32,601 nt of DNA, taken from positions 1-32,601 of the forward strand of contig JAUSPV010000268.1 of the NCBI GenBank assembly GCA_030652755.1. Direction: 5' to 3'. A program made the translations under genes and the position numbers. Source of the DNA: Caulobacter sp. GTDB taxonomy: Bacteria > Pseudomonadota > Alphaproteobacteria > Caulobacterales > Caulobacteraceae. Positions 1 through 8,949 of this stretch are shown piece by piece (position 1 is the first letter of the stretch; each line of letters begins with the position of its first letter). The notes beneath the pieces were generated by a model. It was not told where the DNA came from. It did not search any database and was given only the letters and a program-made list of their open reading frames with translations.

Positions 1-885
<885 letters not shown>

Positions 886-945
886 GATGATCCCCGGTAC
901 GGCGGAATGCGCCCGGCCGCCTTGATCAAGCGCAACCGGGCAGAC

Positions 946-977
946 CCGATGTAGGTGTGGCCCTGGGGCAACACAAG
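946..977 (-). promoter_or_regulatory. Sigma-32 (RpoH)-like heat-shock promoter of clpB
   Basis: On the minus strand CTTG (977-974) is followed by exactly 18 bases and then CCTACATCGG (955-946). The alphaproteobacterial heat-shock consensus is CTTG, N17-18, CYTATNTNNG, so all but one specified base match. The predicted start of transcription is about 50 bases before the clpB ATG. The known heat-shock control of clpB makes the match credible; no start site is measured here. Confidence 0.6.
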
Positions 978-1014
978 GGTGTGCGGTCCCTCTTCCTCTG
1001 CCTCGTGGGAGAGG

Positions 1015-1755
1015 TCAGCGGAGATTCACCACCGTCCCGCAGAGGGTGATCTCGCCATCCCGGATCAGGCCTCGCGCTTCCGCGGCCGCCCGCACCGCTG
1101 CTGTGTCACGCACCGCCACGTCGAAGGCGCGCAGGCCATCGCCGCGGCCGTCGGTCGCCGCGCCAAAGCGCAGTTCGCTGTCATCCAGCGGGATGCGCCA
1201 GCCGTCGCCGGCTGCTTCACGCGCGACGCCCAGCACCTGGGCCCAGCGGGCCGACATGGCGTCCGGGTCGGCGCCCTGCAGCTCGGCGCCGACGATGGCG
1301 GTCGAGACGTCGGTGCGGACGTGGTCGCGCCAGACCGGGCCGCCCCATTCCCAGTGGTCCCAGCCGTCCATCCAGTCCAGCGACAGGATGGCGCCGCCGA
1401 CGTCGCGCGGGTGGATGTGCGCCGCCCGGGCGCGGGGCAGGTCGATGTCCTCGACCACCCGCGCGCCGGCGGCGGCGATGCCGGCGCGGGCCTTGTCGAT
1501 GTCGGGGACCTGCAGGATGACCATGTAGCCGCCGTCGCCGCCGCGCTTGTCCAGAAGACGGCCGGCGGTCGTGCCCTCGGCCTTGGGCGAGACGACTTCC
1601 AGGAAGGTCTCACCGATCGGGAAGACCGCGTTCTTCAGGCCGAACTTGCCGACGCCCGGATCGTCCCAGGCGTAGTCCACGCCCAGCACGGCGCGGATGT
1701 CGGCTTCGGCGGCGGCGAGGTCGGCGCCCACCAGGGCGATCTGGCGCAGGCGCAT
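1015..1755 (-). CDS. VOC (glyoxalase/dioxygenase fold) family protein, 246 aa
   Basis: The product begins MRLRQIALVGADLAAAEADIRAVLG, the beta-alpha start of a vicinal-oxygen-chelate module, then VFPIGETFLEVVSPKAEGTTAGRLL and GYMVILQVPDIDKARAGIAAAGARV. These are typical of a two-module glyoxalase-like protein about 250 aa long. The second module (about 140-240) is weaker. Metal-ligand positions cannot be assigned with confidence, so the substrate is unknown. The ATG at 1755 was preferred over in-frame upstream codons because homology begins there. It lies only 4 bases after the stop of the upstream lipoprotein gene, so the two are probably co-transcribed. Confidence 0.85.
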   Translation of the reverse strand: MRLRQIALVGADLAAAEADIRAVLGVDYAWDDPGVGKFGLKNAVFPIGETFLEVVSPKAEGTTAGRLLDKRGGDGGYMVILQVPDIDKARAGIAAAGARVVEDIDLPRARAAHIHPRDVGGAILSLDWMDGWDHWEWGGPVWRDHVRTDVSTAIVGAELQGADPDAMSARWAQVLGVAREAAGDGWRIPLDDSELRFGAATDGRGDGLRAFDVAVRDTAAVRAAAEARGLIRDGEITLCGTVVNLR

Positions 1756-1759
1756 GGTG

Positions 1760-2497
1760 TCAGCTCCGGATCTCGAGGATGTCGAGTTTTGATTCCTGCC
1801 TGGGCCAGGGCACGACCATGCGCCAGCGGCCGGCGCCGATGCGCTCGATGACGCCGACCTGGTCGCGTTCCGGCTGGGCGCCGTAGGCGGGGAAGGCCGT
1901 CTCCGCATCGCCCCAGGCCTGGGCGCCGACGTAGATCAGCCGCCCCGGGTTGTCGCTGTCGGGGTAGATCAGCCCCCGGGTTCGCTGGCTGCCGGTGGTC
2001 TTGGTCAGGATCAGGTCGCCGCCGGGCGTCAGCTCGACCGTGCAGGTGAACCAGGGGTAGGCGACGTACTTCAGGCCCTCGCCGTTCATGGAGCCGACCT
2101 TGATCGTGCGGCAGCGGTACTTGCCGGGGGCGGGCTGCAGGGGCGGGGACGCCAGCGCCGCGTCCTGCACCGCCAGCATGCCCAGGGAGTCGAGCTGGGC
2201 GCCGAAGTCGTGGTTCGCCTCGCGCAGGGCCTGCTTCCAGGCGTCGTTCAGGCGGGCGAGACGGTCCTGGTCATCGGCGCTGGCCACCGTCTTCCACTGG
2301 TCCGTGCCGCCCTGCAGCCCGCCGTCGACCGGCGCGGTGGCGGTCGGGTCGGCGTTGGGCGGTCCGGCCTCGACCGTGGTGTCGGGCGTCGCGGGCGGTT
2401 CGCGCGCCGGGGCCGGCTGCGGCTGCGATGGCGGCGAGCAGGCGGCGAGCGTCAGGGCCAGGGCCAGGGCGGAAGCGGCGAGGGTGCGGATCATCAT
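1760..2497 (-). CDS. DUF4893-like lipoprotein, 245 aa
   Basis: The N-terminus MMIRTLAASALALALTLAACSPP is a lipoprotein signal peptide with a lipobox LAAC, so the mature protein should be anchored in the envelope. A Pro/Ala-rich linker follows, then a domain with VASADDQDRLARLNDAWKQAL and the signature GKYRCRTIKVG. I recognise this as DUF4893-like, a family of unknown function from Sphingomonadales and Caulobacterales. Two adjacent ATGs (2497 and 2494) are possible starts; a longer in-frame extension was rejected because it would bury the signal peptide. It lies between the sulfatase upstream (49-base gap) and the VOC gene downstream (4-base gap). No function can be given. Confidence 0.8.
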   Translation of the reverse strand: MMIRTLAASALALALTLAACSPPSQPQPAPAREPPATPDTTVEAGPPNADPTATAPVDGGLQGGTDQWKTVASADDQDRLARLNDAWKQALREANHDFGAQLDSLGMLAVQDAALASPPLQPAPGKYRCRTIKVGSMNGEGLKYVAYPWFTCTVELTPGGDLILTKTTGSQRTRGLIYPDSDNPGRLIYVGAQAWGDAETAFPAYGAQPERDQVGVIERIGAGRWRMVVPWPRQESKLDILEIRS

Positions 2498-2546
2498 GGT
2501 TGAAGGGTGGCGCGGCCAAAGGGTTGCGTAAAGGCCTTGCGTCCCC

Positions 2547-4775
2547 CTACTGCCGCGCCATCTCCGCCTCGCCGACGGCGTCGCCGTCCAGGGCCTGGTC
2601 GTCATTCATGGTCACGGTCACCTTGCGCAACAGGCCGGTGAAGGCGAACGGGGCGGGGTAGTCGCCGACCGGGCTGCCGCGGTCCAGGCCGATGTCCAGC
2701 CCCGACCAGCTGATCAGGGTGTGGAAGCCCAGCGGCGTGGTGGTCTCCCCCGCCGGAACGCCGTCGATCAGCAGCACGATCCGCCGTCTGCCCGGTCCCG
2801 GCCGCACGGCGACGCCCAGCCGGCGGTGGCCGGGCTCCACCGGTCGGTCGCTGACCACCACCGCGTGCGTCCCGCCGATGTTGAGGTCGTGGACCAGCCG
2901 GCCGCCCTTCAGGAACAGCGAATAGCCGCTGGTCATGTCGCCGTGGGCGATCAGCACCCCTTCGTCGCCGGCCGCGACGCGGACGTCGGCCTCGATGTGG
3001 TAGCTGCGGCTGCGTACGTCCGGCGCCACGTCGGTGGGGACGTGGCCCATGCCCTTGTGGAACACGAAGCGGGTGCGGGCGCCGTGGAAGCGCTGGGCGT
3101 TCTCGGCGAAGCGGGGCCCGAAGCGGTCGTCCAGCGGCAGGACCTTGCCGGCCTCCGCCATGCGCCACCATTCGGCCTTCAGGGCGTCCAGCTTTTCCGG
3201 ATGGGCGGCGGCCAGGTCGCGGCTCTCCGAGAAGTCCTGCTCCAGGTGATAGAGCTCCCAGACGTCGTCGTCGAACGGCCGGCCCGGCGGGTGGTAGGCG
3301 ACCGCCTTCCAGCCGTCCTTCCACAGGCCCCGGTGGCCGAACATCTCGAAGTACTGCGGCGCGGCCTTGGCCGGCGCGGCCGGGTCCGTGAGCGAGGCGG
3401 CGAAGCTGGAGCCCTCCAGCGGCATCTGCGCCACGCCGGCGATGCTGTCCGGGGGGGTGACGCCCAGCATGTCGAGCAGGGTCGGGACGATGTCGCTGGC
3501 GTGGGTGAACTGGCGCCGGGTTTCGCCCGCCGCCTTGATCCCCGCCGGCCAGCTCATCACCAGCGGGTCGCGGATGCCGCCGCCGTGGGTGTTCTGCTTG
3601 TAGCGCTTGAGCGGCGTGTTGCTGGCCATCGCCCAGCCGAGCGGGAAGTTGGAGTGGGTGTCGGGCCCGCCGATGTCGTCGATGCGGGCCAGTTTCTCGG
3701 CCATCGGCTCGGGCTTGCCGTTGAAGGGGCCCATGGCGTTGACCATGCCCAAGGGTCCGCCCTCCTGGCTGGCGCCGTTGTCCGACAGGACCAGGATCAG
3801 GGTGTCGTCCCTCAGGCCCGCCTCTTCCAGGAAGCCGACCAGCCGCGCCAGATGCTGGTCGGCGTGCTCGAGCATGGCGGCGTAGGCGGCCTGCAGCCGG
3901 GTGAAGACCCGCCGCTCGTCCGCCGTATGGTCGGCCCAGGCGCGGACATGATCGTTGCGCGGCGGCAGGACGGTGTCGGCGGGGACGACGCCCAGCGCCT
4001 TCTGCCGCGCCAGCCGACGCTCGCGTTCGACGTCCCAGCCGCCATTAAATACGGCATCGTATTTCAGGATCAGATCGCGCGGCGCCTGGTGCGGCGCGTG
4101 GCAGGCGCCCAGGCCGATCCAGGTCAGCCAGGGCGTATCGGGCGCGTCGGCGGTGTGGTCGGCGATGTAGCGGATGGCTTGGTCGACCAGGTCTTCGGTC
4201 AGGTGGTAGCCGGTCTCGTATGTTCCGGGCGCCGCGACCGGCGTGTTGTCGCGCACCAGTTCGGGCGAATACTGGTCGGTCTCCGCGTCGAGGAAGCCGT
4301 AGAAGCGGTCGAAGCCCCGGCCCAGCGGCCAGCCGTCGAACGGCCCGGTCGCGCCGCTTTCGGTCAGCGGCGTCACATGCCACTTGCCCAGCATGTAGTT
4401 CCGGTAGCCGTGCGGGCGCAGCATCTCCGGCAGGATGCCGGCTTCCTTCGCGATCTTGCCGCGATAGCCGGGGTAGCCGCTGTCGAAGTTGGCCAGGCAG
4501 CCGACCCCGACGCTGTGGTGGTTGCGGCCGGTCAGCAGAGCCGCCCGGGTCGTCGAGCACATCGCCGTGGTGTGGAAGCTGGTGTAGCGCAGACCCTCGG
4601 CCGCGAGCCGGTCGATGGTCGGGGTCGCGATCGGCGAGCCGTAGCAGCCGAAGTCGGAGAAGCCGACGTCGTCGAACAGGACCACCAGGATGTTGGGCGC
4701 GCCCTTCGGCGGCCGGGGCGGCGCCGGCCACCAGGGCGTCGAGTCCTGAACGGTGCGCCCGATCTTGCCGGCCAT
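2547..4775 (-). CDS. Type I (formylglycine) arylsulfatase family protein, 742 aa
   Basis: This is a member of the alkaline phosphatase/sulfatase superfamily that hydrolyses sulfate esters. Metal-binding Asp35-Asp36 sit in NILVVLFDDVGFSDFG. Cys73 heads C-S-T-T-R followed by AALLTGRNHH, the site converted to formylglycine; Thr replaces the canonical Pro (CxPxR), a variant I recall in this subfamily. Lys131 (GKWH) and Asp332-Asn333 (LSDNGAS) complete the recognisable active site. About 200 C-terminal residues form a beta-rich extra domain usual in long arylsulfatases. No signal peptide is evident, so a cytoplasmic location is likely. The start at 4775 has a strong GGGAGGAG ribosome site. No maturase (formylglycine-generating enzyme) gene is in the window. 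The natural substrate is unknown. Confidence 0.93.
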   Translation of the reverse strand: MAGKIGRTVQDSTPWWPAPPRPPKGAPNILVVLFDDVGFSDFGCYGSPIATPTIDRLAAEGLRYTSFHTTAMCSTTRAALLTGRNHHSVGVGCLANFDSGYPGYRGKIAKEAGILPEMLRPHGYRNYMLGKWHVTPLTESGATGPFDGWPLGRGFDRFYGFLDAETDQYSPELVRDNTPVAAPGTYETGYHLTEDLVDQAIRYIADHTADAPDTPWLTWIGLGACHAPHQAPRDLILKYDAVFNGGWDVERERRLARQKALGVVPADTVLPPRNDHVRAWADHTADERRVFTRLQAAYAAMLEHADQHLARLVGFLEEAGLRDDTLILVLSDNGASQEGGPLGMVNAMGPFNGKPEPMAEKLARIDDIGGPDTHSNFPLGWAMASNTPLKRYKQNTHGGGIRDPLVMSWPAGIKAAGETRRQFTHASDIVPTLLDMLGVTPPDSIAGVAQMPLEGSSFAASLTDPAAPAKAAPQYFEMFGHRGLWKDGWKAVAYHPPGRPFDDDVWELYHLEQDFSESRDLAAAHPEKLDALKAEWWRMAEAGKVLPLDDRFGPRFAENAQRFHGARTRFVFHKGMGHVPTDVAPDVRSRSYHIEADVRVAAGDEGVLIAHGDMTSGYSLFLKGGRLVHDLNIGGTHAVVVSDRPVEPGHRRLGVAVRPGPGRRRIVLLIDGVPAGETTTPLGFHTLISWSGLDIGLDRGSPVGDYPAPFAFTGLLRKVTVTMNDDQALDGDAVGEAEMARQ

Positions 4776-4849
4776 GGTCGCTCCTCCCGCGATCTGTTGT
4801 CGGGAGCGTAGCGCAATTTCTGGAAGTTACCAGCGAGTAACGGCGGGGG

Positions 4850-6283
4850 TCAGTCGCCGCTGAGCCGCAGCGCGATGCGGCAGCGCAGGCCGTCGGGATC
4901 GAAGGCCATCGTCGTCTCGCCGTCCATGTCGACCTGGATCGACCGCTGGATCAGGCGCGAGCCGAAGCCATGGCGGGTCGGGGCCACCACGGTCGGGCCG
5001 TCGCTTTCGCGCCAGTCCAGCGTCAGCCGTCGCCCGCCGACGTCATCGCGCGTCACGCTCCAGGTCACCCGCACGCATCCGTCCGGCGTCGACAGGGCGC
5101 CGTACTTGGCGGCGTTGGTGGCCAGTTCGTGGGTCACCAGGGCGAAGGTCAGCGCCTCCTGCGCCGACAGCTTCACGAGCGGACCGTCCAGCCTGTAGCG
5201 CGCCGCGCCGTAGGGGCTGAGCTCGAGGCCCAGCAGCTCGTCGAGCCGCGCGCCTTCCCAGTTGGCCGAGGTCAGCACGTTGTGAACGCCCGACAGCGCC
5301 ATCAGCCGGGCCTCGAAGGCGGCGCGGAAGGCGACCGGATCGGGCGTGGCCCGCACGGTCTGGGCGGCGATCGACTGGACCGTGGCCAGGGTGTTCTTGA
5401 CCCGGTGGTTCAGTTCGTCGAGCAGCAGCTTGCGCTGTTCCTCGGCCCGCACGCGCTCGGTGACGTCCGAGCCCTCGACGAAGATGCCGATGACCGCCCC
5501 CTCGGGGTCGCGGATCGGCTGGTAGATGAAGTCCAGGAACCGCTCCTCCGGCACGCCGCCCGGAACGCGGACGAGGGTGACCGGCGCCGACAGGCCGACG
5601 TAGGGCTCTCCGGTCCGGAACACCGTGTCGAGCAGGTCGTAGAAGCCCTGGCCGGCCAGTTCGGGCAGCGCCTCCGCGACGGTCTTGCCGAGGATGTCGC
5701 GATGGCCGATCACCTGCTGGTAGGCGGCGTTGCTGAGGGTGAAGACGTGGTCGGGCCCCGACAGCACCGCCATGAAGCCCGGCGCCTGCATGAACAGGTC
5801 GCGCAGGCCGGCGGTCTCGCGCTGCAGGGTGCGGCTGGCGGTCTCCGCCTCGCGGGCCCGCTGCAGCAGGTCCGTCTCGCCCGGCAGCGGCCCGGCCTGT
5901 TGGCGCAGCCGGTGCAGTTCGGTCACATCGACGGTGTTCTGCATCACGAAGGCGACCTCGCCCGAGGCGTCGCGCACCGGCGTGTGCACCGCTGTCCAGT
6001 AGCGCCGCTCGACGCCCTCGCCGGTGCGGATGTCGTAGGGGATGAAGGCCAGGGTGTCGGGCTGGCCGGTGTCGAGCGCCCCTTGCAGCGAGGTGCGCAG
6101 ACGCTCGCCGTTCTCCGGGTCCGGGAACAGATCGAACAGATGGGCGCCGATCAGTTCCTCCCGCGAGCGGAAGACCGCCGCCTCGTAGGCGGCGTTGGCC
6201 TCGACGTAGCGCAGCTGCCGGTCGAGAACCATGTACGGACTGGGCAGGGCATGGAAGAGCGCCCCGAAATCAAGATCTGCCAA
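4850..6283 (-). CDS. PAS-PAS HWE-family sensor histidine kinase
   Basis: A soluble two-component sensor kinase of about 477 aa. PAS 1 spans about 8-122 and PAS 2 about 163-275, joined by a helical segment. The phosphoacceptor is His293 in LLLDELNHRVKNTLATVQSIA. The N-box is THELATNAAKYG (384-395), the W-x-E signature is DWRESDG (Trp424, Glu426), and GFGSRLI is the G-box. His plus W-x-E define the HWE family, common in Alphaproteobacteria and often light-, stress- or redox-sensing. No membrane segment or receiver domain is present and no response regulator is adjacent, so it is an orphan kinase. I chose TTG at 6283 (preceded by GGGGG) because the frame extends upstream without PAS homology and into the divergent gene; GTG at 6298 is an alternative. 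Confidence 0.9.
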   Translation of the reverse strand: MADLDFGALFHALPSPYMVLDRQLRYVEANAAYEAAVFRSREELIGAHLFDLFPDPENGERLRTSLQGALDTGQPDTLAFIPYDIRTGEGVERRYWTAVHTPVRDASGEVAFVMQNTVDVTELHRLRQQAGPLPGETDLLQRAREAETASRTLQRETAGLRDLFMQAPGFMAVLSGPDHVFTLSNAAYQQVIGHRDILGKTVAEALPELAGQGFYDLLDTVFRTGEPYVGLSAPVTLVRVPGGVPEERFLDFIYQPIRDPEGAVIGIFVEGSDVTERVRAEEQRKLLLDELNHRVKNTLATVQSIAAQTVRATPDPVAFRAAFEARLMALSGVHNVLTSANWEGARLDELLGLELSPYGAARYRLDGPLVKLSAQEALTFALVTHELATNAAKYGALSTPDGCVRVTWSVTRDDVGGRRLTLDWRESDGPTVVAPTRHGFGSRLIQRSIQVDMDGETTMAFDPDGLRCRIALRLSGD

Positions 6284-6449
6284 GCAACCCCCACGCACGC
6301 GCGCCTCGGTCCAAATGCGCGCGGTGCGGGGCTGGTTGCAAGCCTGTCGGCGCCCAAGCCCCTCTGGGCATCCGCCCGGCCGCACAGCGCTGGCGCGAGC
6401 GGGTATTTCGATGCATCCTGTGACTGTGCGGGGCGGGCGGGGATCACCC

Positions 6450-7385
6450 ATGCGGCGCTGGTGGTGGGTCAATCACACGCCGATGGCGCGGCGCGAGATC
6501 GCCGGCGGCTATCTGTGGTCGCCGCGCACCGAGCGGGGCGGCGCGCGCAGTCCCTTCTACGACAACATGCGGCGTGCGGGGCCCGGCGACCTCATCGTCT
6601 CCTACACCGCCGGGCGCCTGCGCCACGTCGGCCGGGTGCTGGACTACGCCCTCGCCGCCATTGAGCCCGACGGAGACCGCGAGGGCTGGTGGCTGCCGGT
6701 GCGCTGGACGCCGCTGGAGCCGTCGGTCAGCCCGCGCGAGGTGATCGCCGCCCTGGGCCCGCTGATGCCGGGTCGCTACGCGCCCATCGATCCGGCCACG
6801 GGCCTTGGCCGGCAGAAGGCCTATCTGACCGAGATCGGCGAGGCCGCGTTCGAGGTCGCCGTCGCGCCCGGCCGCTTCGACCGCGCGGCGCTGGAGCGGG
6901 ACCAGGCCCCGGCGCTGGAGCCGCCGCCGGCCGTGCGGGACCTGGACGCGGCGCTGGAACAGGCCATCGTCGCCGACCCGGCGCTCAGCGCGACGCAGAA
7001 GGCGCAGCTGGTCATCGCCCGGCGGGGGCAGGGCGTGTTCCGCGACAACGTCCGGGCGCTGGAGCCGGCCTGCCGCGTCACGGGCGTGGCCAACCCCTGG
7101 CTGCTGATCGCCAGCCACATCAAGCCCTGGCGGGCCTGCGCCACGGCGGCCGAGCGGCTGGACGGCGCCAACGGCCTGCTGCTGACGCCGCACGTCGATC
7201 TGCTGTTCGACCGGGGCTTCATCAGTTTCGAGGCGGAAGGGACGGTGCTGGTCTCGCCCCGGCTGGCGGCGGCCGATCTGGCCCGGCTGGGCCTGCGCGG
7301 CCTGGGCGCTCGCGGCGTGCGGCCGTTCGCGGGGCGCCAGACGGGGTATCTGGAATGGCACCGGCGGTGGGTGTTTCTGAGTTGA
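6450..7385 (+). CDS. HNH endonuclease with EVE/PUA-like N-terminal domain, 311 aa
   Basis: The first 65 residues (MRRWWWVNHTPMARREIAGGYLWSP..., then RRAGPGDLIVSYTAGRLRHVGRV) look like an EVE/PUA-type domain, which in other proteins recognises modified bases. The C-terminal part (about 185-260) carries an HNH nuclease module: ACRVTGV, ASHIKPW (His223), NGLLLTPHVDLLFD (Asn241, His248). This resembles restriction-like or defence HNH enzymes that may cut modified DNA. No methyltransferase lies beside it, so a modification-dependent (type IV-like) role is an inference only. ATG 6450 is taken as start because WWWVN homology begins there. It is divergent from the sensor kinase with 166 bases between. 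Confidence 0.83.
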   Translation: MRRWWWVNHTPMARREIAGGYLWSPRTERGGARSPFYDNMRRAGPGDLIVSYTAGRLRHVGRVLDYALAAIEPDGDREGWWLPVRWTPLEPSVSPREVIAALGPLMPGRYAPIDPATGLGRQKAYLTEIGEAAFEVAVAPGRFDRAALERDQAPALEPPPAVRDLDAALEQAIVADPALSATQKAQLVIARRGQGVFRDNVRALEPACRVTGVANPWLLIASHIKPWRACATAAERLDGANGLLLTPHVDLLFDRGFISFEAEGTVLVSPRLAAADLARLGLRGLGARGVRPFAGRQTGYLEWHRRWVFLS

Positions 7386-7390
7386 GGCCC

Positions 7391-7498
7391 TGCGTGCTTC
7401 GACACTCGGTCTGCGACCGCTGCTCAGCATGACGTGGGTGGGTAGCCTTCTGACCCCGTCATCCTGAGCAGCCGCGTAGCGGCGTGTCGAAGGACGCA
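7391..7498. repeat. REP-like inverted repeat, arms about 42 bp
   Basis: The left arm (7391-7434) begins TGCGTGCTTCGACAC and ends TGCTCAGCATGACG. The right arm (7457-7498), read on the minus strand, begins TGCGTCCTTCGACACG and ends TGCTCAGGATGACG. The arms match with a few differences and are separated by about 22 bases. A compacted relative lies at 29928-29967, so it is a dispersed palindrome. It starts 6 bases after the HNH stop codon. Confidence 0.75.
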
Positions 7499-7516
7499 CA
7501 GCGGCGCCCGACCAAC

Positions 7517-7550
7517 AAAAAAACGGGCCAGCGTCACCGCCGACCCGTTT
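7517..7550 (-). terminator. Rho-independent terminator of the cold-shock gene
   Basis: On the minus strand a 13-bp stem (AAACGGGTC, one G·T wobble, GCG) closes on the loop GTGA and ends in GGCCCGTTT, followed by a run of seven T. It lies 27 bases after the cold-shock stop codon. This is the clearest intrinsic terminator in the window. Confidence 0.88.
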
Positions 7551-7576
7551 CGCGTTGAGGCCTCTCAGCCCGCCCC

Positions 7577-7786
7577 TTAGAGCGGCTGCAGGTTTCCGGC
7601 GGCCATCTTGCCGCTGCGGCGATCCTGTTCGAGGTCGTAGCTGACCTTCTGGCCTTCGTTCAGGCTGCGCAGTCCGGCCCGTTCAACGGCCGAAATGTGC
7701 ACGAAGACATCGGCGCCGCCGTCGTCCGGCTGGACGAAGCCGTAGCCCTTCGTGGTGTTGAACCACTTCACAGTACCGGTAGCCAT
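7577..7786 (-). CDS. Cold-shock domain protein (CspA family), 69 aa
   Basis: A single cold-shock OB-fold domain that binds single-stranded RNA/DNA and acts as an RNA chaperone in the cytoplasm. RNP-1 is KGYGFVQPD (residues 13-21) and RNP-2 is DVFVHISAV (26-34). The length of 69 aa is the normal CspA size. The start [10 protein letters not shown] is the family start, preceded by GAAAGG. The gene is monocistronic with its own terminator and about 240 bases of non-coding DNA upstream. Which paralogue it is cannot be told from one gene. Confidence 0.97.
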   Translation of the reverse strand: MATGTVKWFNTTKGYGFVQPDDGGADVFVHISAVERAGLRSLNEGQKVSYDLEQDRRSGKMAAGNLQPL

Positions 7787-8027
7787 AGTCGTAGTGCCTT
7801 TCAGAGCAGAGCATTACCGCCGCGGTGGCGGGTTCAGAGAGACGAAATTTGCAGGAAGATCAGGGCGAGTCCGGGGCTCGATCCAGAGAGATAGAAACGA
7901 CCGGGAGAGCGCGTCCGAGCCCTTGCAGATGACGACCAATCGAAACATGCCATATTCCCGCAAAACGGAAAAGCGGGGTTCTGCGAGACCCGGGCCGGGG
8001 GCGGCCAGGCCTTGCGGGGCCTAAGGT
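7787..8027 (-). promoter_or_regulatory. Non-coding leader/promoter region of the cold-shock gene
   Basis: These 241 bases lie between the cold-shock ATG and the stop of the next VOC gene and hold no convincing gene. CspA-type mRNAs often carry long structured 5' leaders, and the space fits one, but I found no confident -10/-35 pair. Confidence 0.35.
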
Positions 8028-8468
8028 TCAGGCCTTCGAAGGCCGCTGCAGCAGCTCGACCAGATAGCCGTCCGGGTCCTTGGCGAACCCGACCACGGCC
8101 CCGCCCAGAGTGGCGATCGGCGTCGGCTCGCGCACGATCTCCAGACCGTCGGCGCGGATGGCCTCGGCGGCCGCCGTCGGGTCGGGAACGTAGAGGACGA
8201 TCTTGATCGGGTTGTCGGCGTAGTTGCGCACCGACCCGTCCGTCCAGTGCATCAGCACCAGCGCCGACCCCCGCCCCTCGAACCCGACGACGATCTCGTC
8301 CATGTAGTCGAGCTTGAAGGTGGTGATGACCTTCATGCCGAGCACACGGGTGTAGAAGTCGGCGGAGCGGGCGAGGTCCGACACGCCGACGCCGACGGCG
8401 CCGATGTAGGCGGTGGGGGCCGGGGTGGTTGTGGGGGTGGCCGTGGTCGTGGTCGTGGCGGTGGTCAT
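8028..8468 (-). CDS. VOC family (glyoxalase I-like) protein, 146 aa
   Basis: A single VOC module: AYIGAVGVGVSDLARSADFYTRVLGMKV (20-47), MDEIVVGFEGRGSALVLMHW, KIVLYVPDPTAAAEAIRADGLEIV and GFAKDPDGYLVELLQ. The final Glu in YLVELLQ is at the usual metal-ligand position, so it resembles lactoylglutathione lyase-type enzymes; the substrate is not known. The first 19 residues are an odd low-complexity run of Thr with Ala and Pro (MTTATTTTTATPTTTPAP) that lies outside the fold. It reflects short repeats in the DNA and may be an extension or a start-site error, although no better internal start is seen. Confidence 0.88.
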   Translation of the reverse strand: MTTATTTTTATPTTTPAPTAYIGAVGVGVSDLARSADFYTRVLGMKVITTFKLDYMDEIVVGFEGRGSALVLMHWTDGSVRNYADNPIKIVLYVPDPTAAAEAIRADGLEIVREPTPIATLGGAVVGFAKDPDGYLVELLQRPSKA

Positions 8469-8579
8469 CTGCTGCGCGCTCCCGTTTTCGAAAGCCTAGT
8501 ATGGCGCGGGGCGGGGCGCCAGCGGGCTTTGGCGGGGGTGTTGGGGCGAGGCGGATGATGGTTCGCCCTGAAGCGCTCG

Positions 8580-8816
8580 TCAGGGAGCGCCGACGCCGGG
8601 GCGCGGGTGGAGCATCAACCCGCCGTCGGTGGCCCGATCCAGATCATACTTCTCGCCGAACCAGTCGGCGAACGCGCGCGGGCTGAAGCCAAACCCGAAG
8701 TACCGCAGCACGTCCTCGTCGCTCGCCCCCGCATCGTCGAGGTCGATCAGGAAGTCACGCTTCATGATCGCGTCGACTTGCAGCTTCCAGCGGCGGACGG
8801 GAGCGGATAGCGACAT
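8580..8816 (-). CDS. Small hypothetical protein, 78 aa
   Basis: I do not recognise a family. The central part (KRDFLIDLDDAGASDEDVLRYFGFGFSPRAFADWFGEKYDLDRATDGG) has the varied, acidic composition of a real soluble protein and not of a high-GC shadow frame. The start could be the ATG at 8816 or the internal ATG at 8765 (MKRDFLID, 61 aa); neither has a convincing ribosome site. Imperfect 22-base direct repeats (19 of 22 identical) lie at 8556-8577 and 8877-8898 on either side. Confidence 0.5.
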   Translation of the reverse strand: MSLSAPVRRWKLQVDAIMKRDFLIDLDDAGASDEDVLRYFGFGFSPRAFADWFGEKYDLDRATDGGLMLHPRPGVGAP

Positions 8817-8911
8817 GCAAGTAAAGGTAGCAAATCGGGTTGTGGCGTCAAGAGCGGGCGAGGGTTGGCTTTCTGGTGATGGTCAGCCCTGAAGCCCTTG
8901 ATGGAATTACC

Positions 8912-8949
8912 GCTCCTTGAGGGTCCTTGAGCAAGGCCCCTCAAGGAGC
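8912..8949. repeat. Hairpin-forming inverted repeat before the DUF3883 gene
   Basis: GCTCCTTGAGGG (8912-8923) and CCCTCAAGGAGC (8938-8949) are perfectly complementary 12-base arms. Inside them CCTT-GAGC-AAGG can extend the stem after one mismatch. No T-run follows, so it is not a standard terminator. It would lie in the 5' region of the downstream gene and could be a regulatory hairpin or a small mobile palindrome. Confidence 0.6.

Noticed and set aside
2721-4811. Long open frame on the plus strand opposite the sulfatase gene
   Set aside because: Its Arg/Gly/Ala/Val-rich composition shows no domain, and the minus strand carries a full arylsulfatase. Long antisense frames are expected in DNA this rich in G+C.
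6284-6472. Extension of the sensor kinase to a TTG at 6472
   Set aside because: The added 63 residues have no PAS homology, are Arg/Pro-rich, and would overlap the divergent HNH gene.
8556-8898. Imperfect 22-base direct repeats flanking the small gene at 8580-8816 as a sign of a mobile element
   Set aside because: Only 19 of 22 bases match, there are no terminal inverted repeats or transposase, and CCCTGAAG-type words are common in such intergenic DNA.
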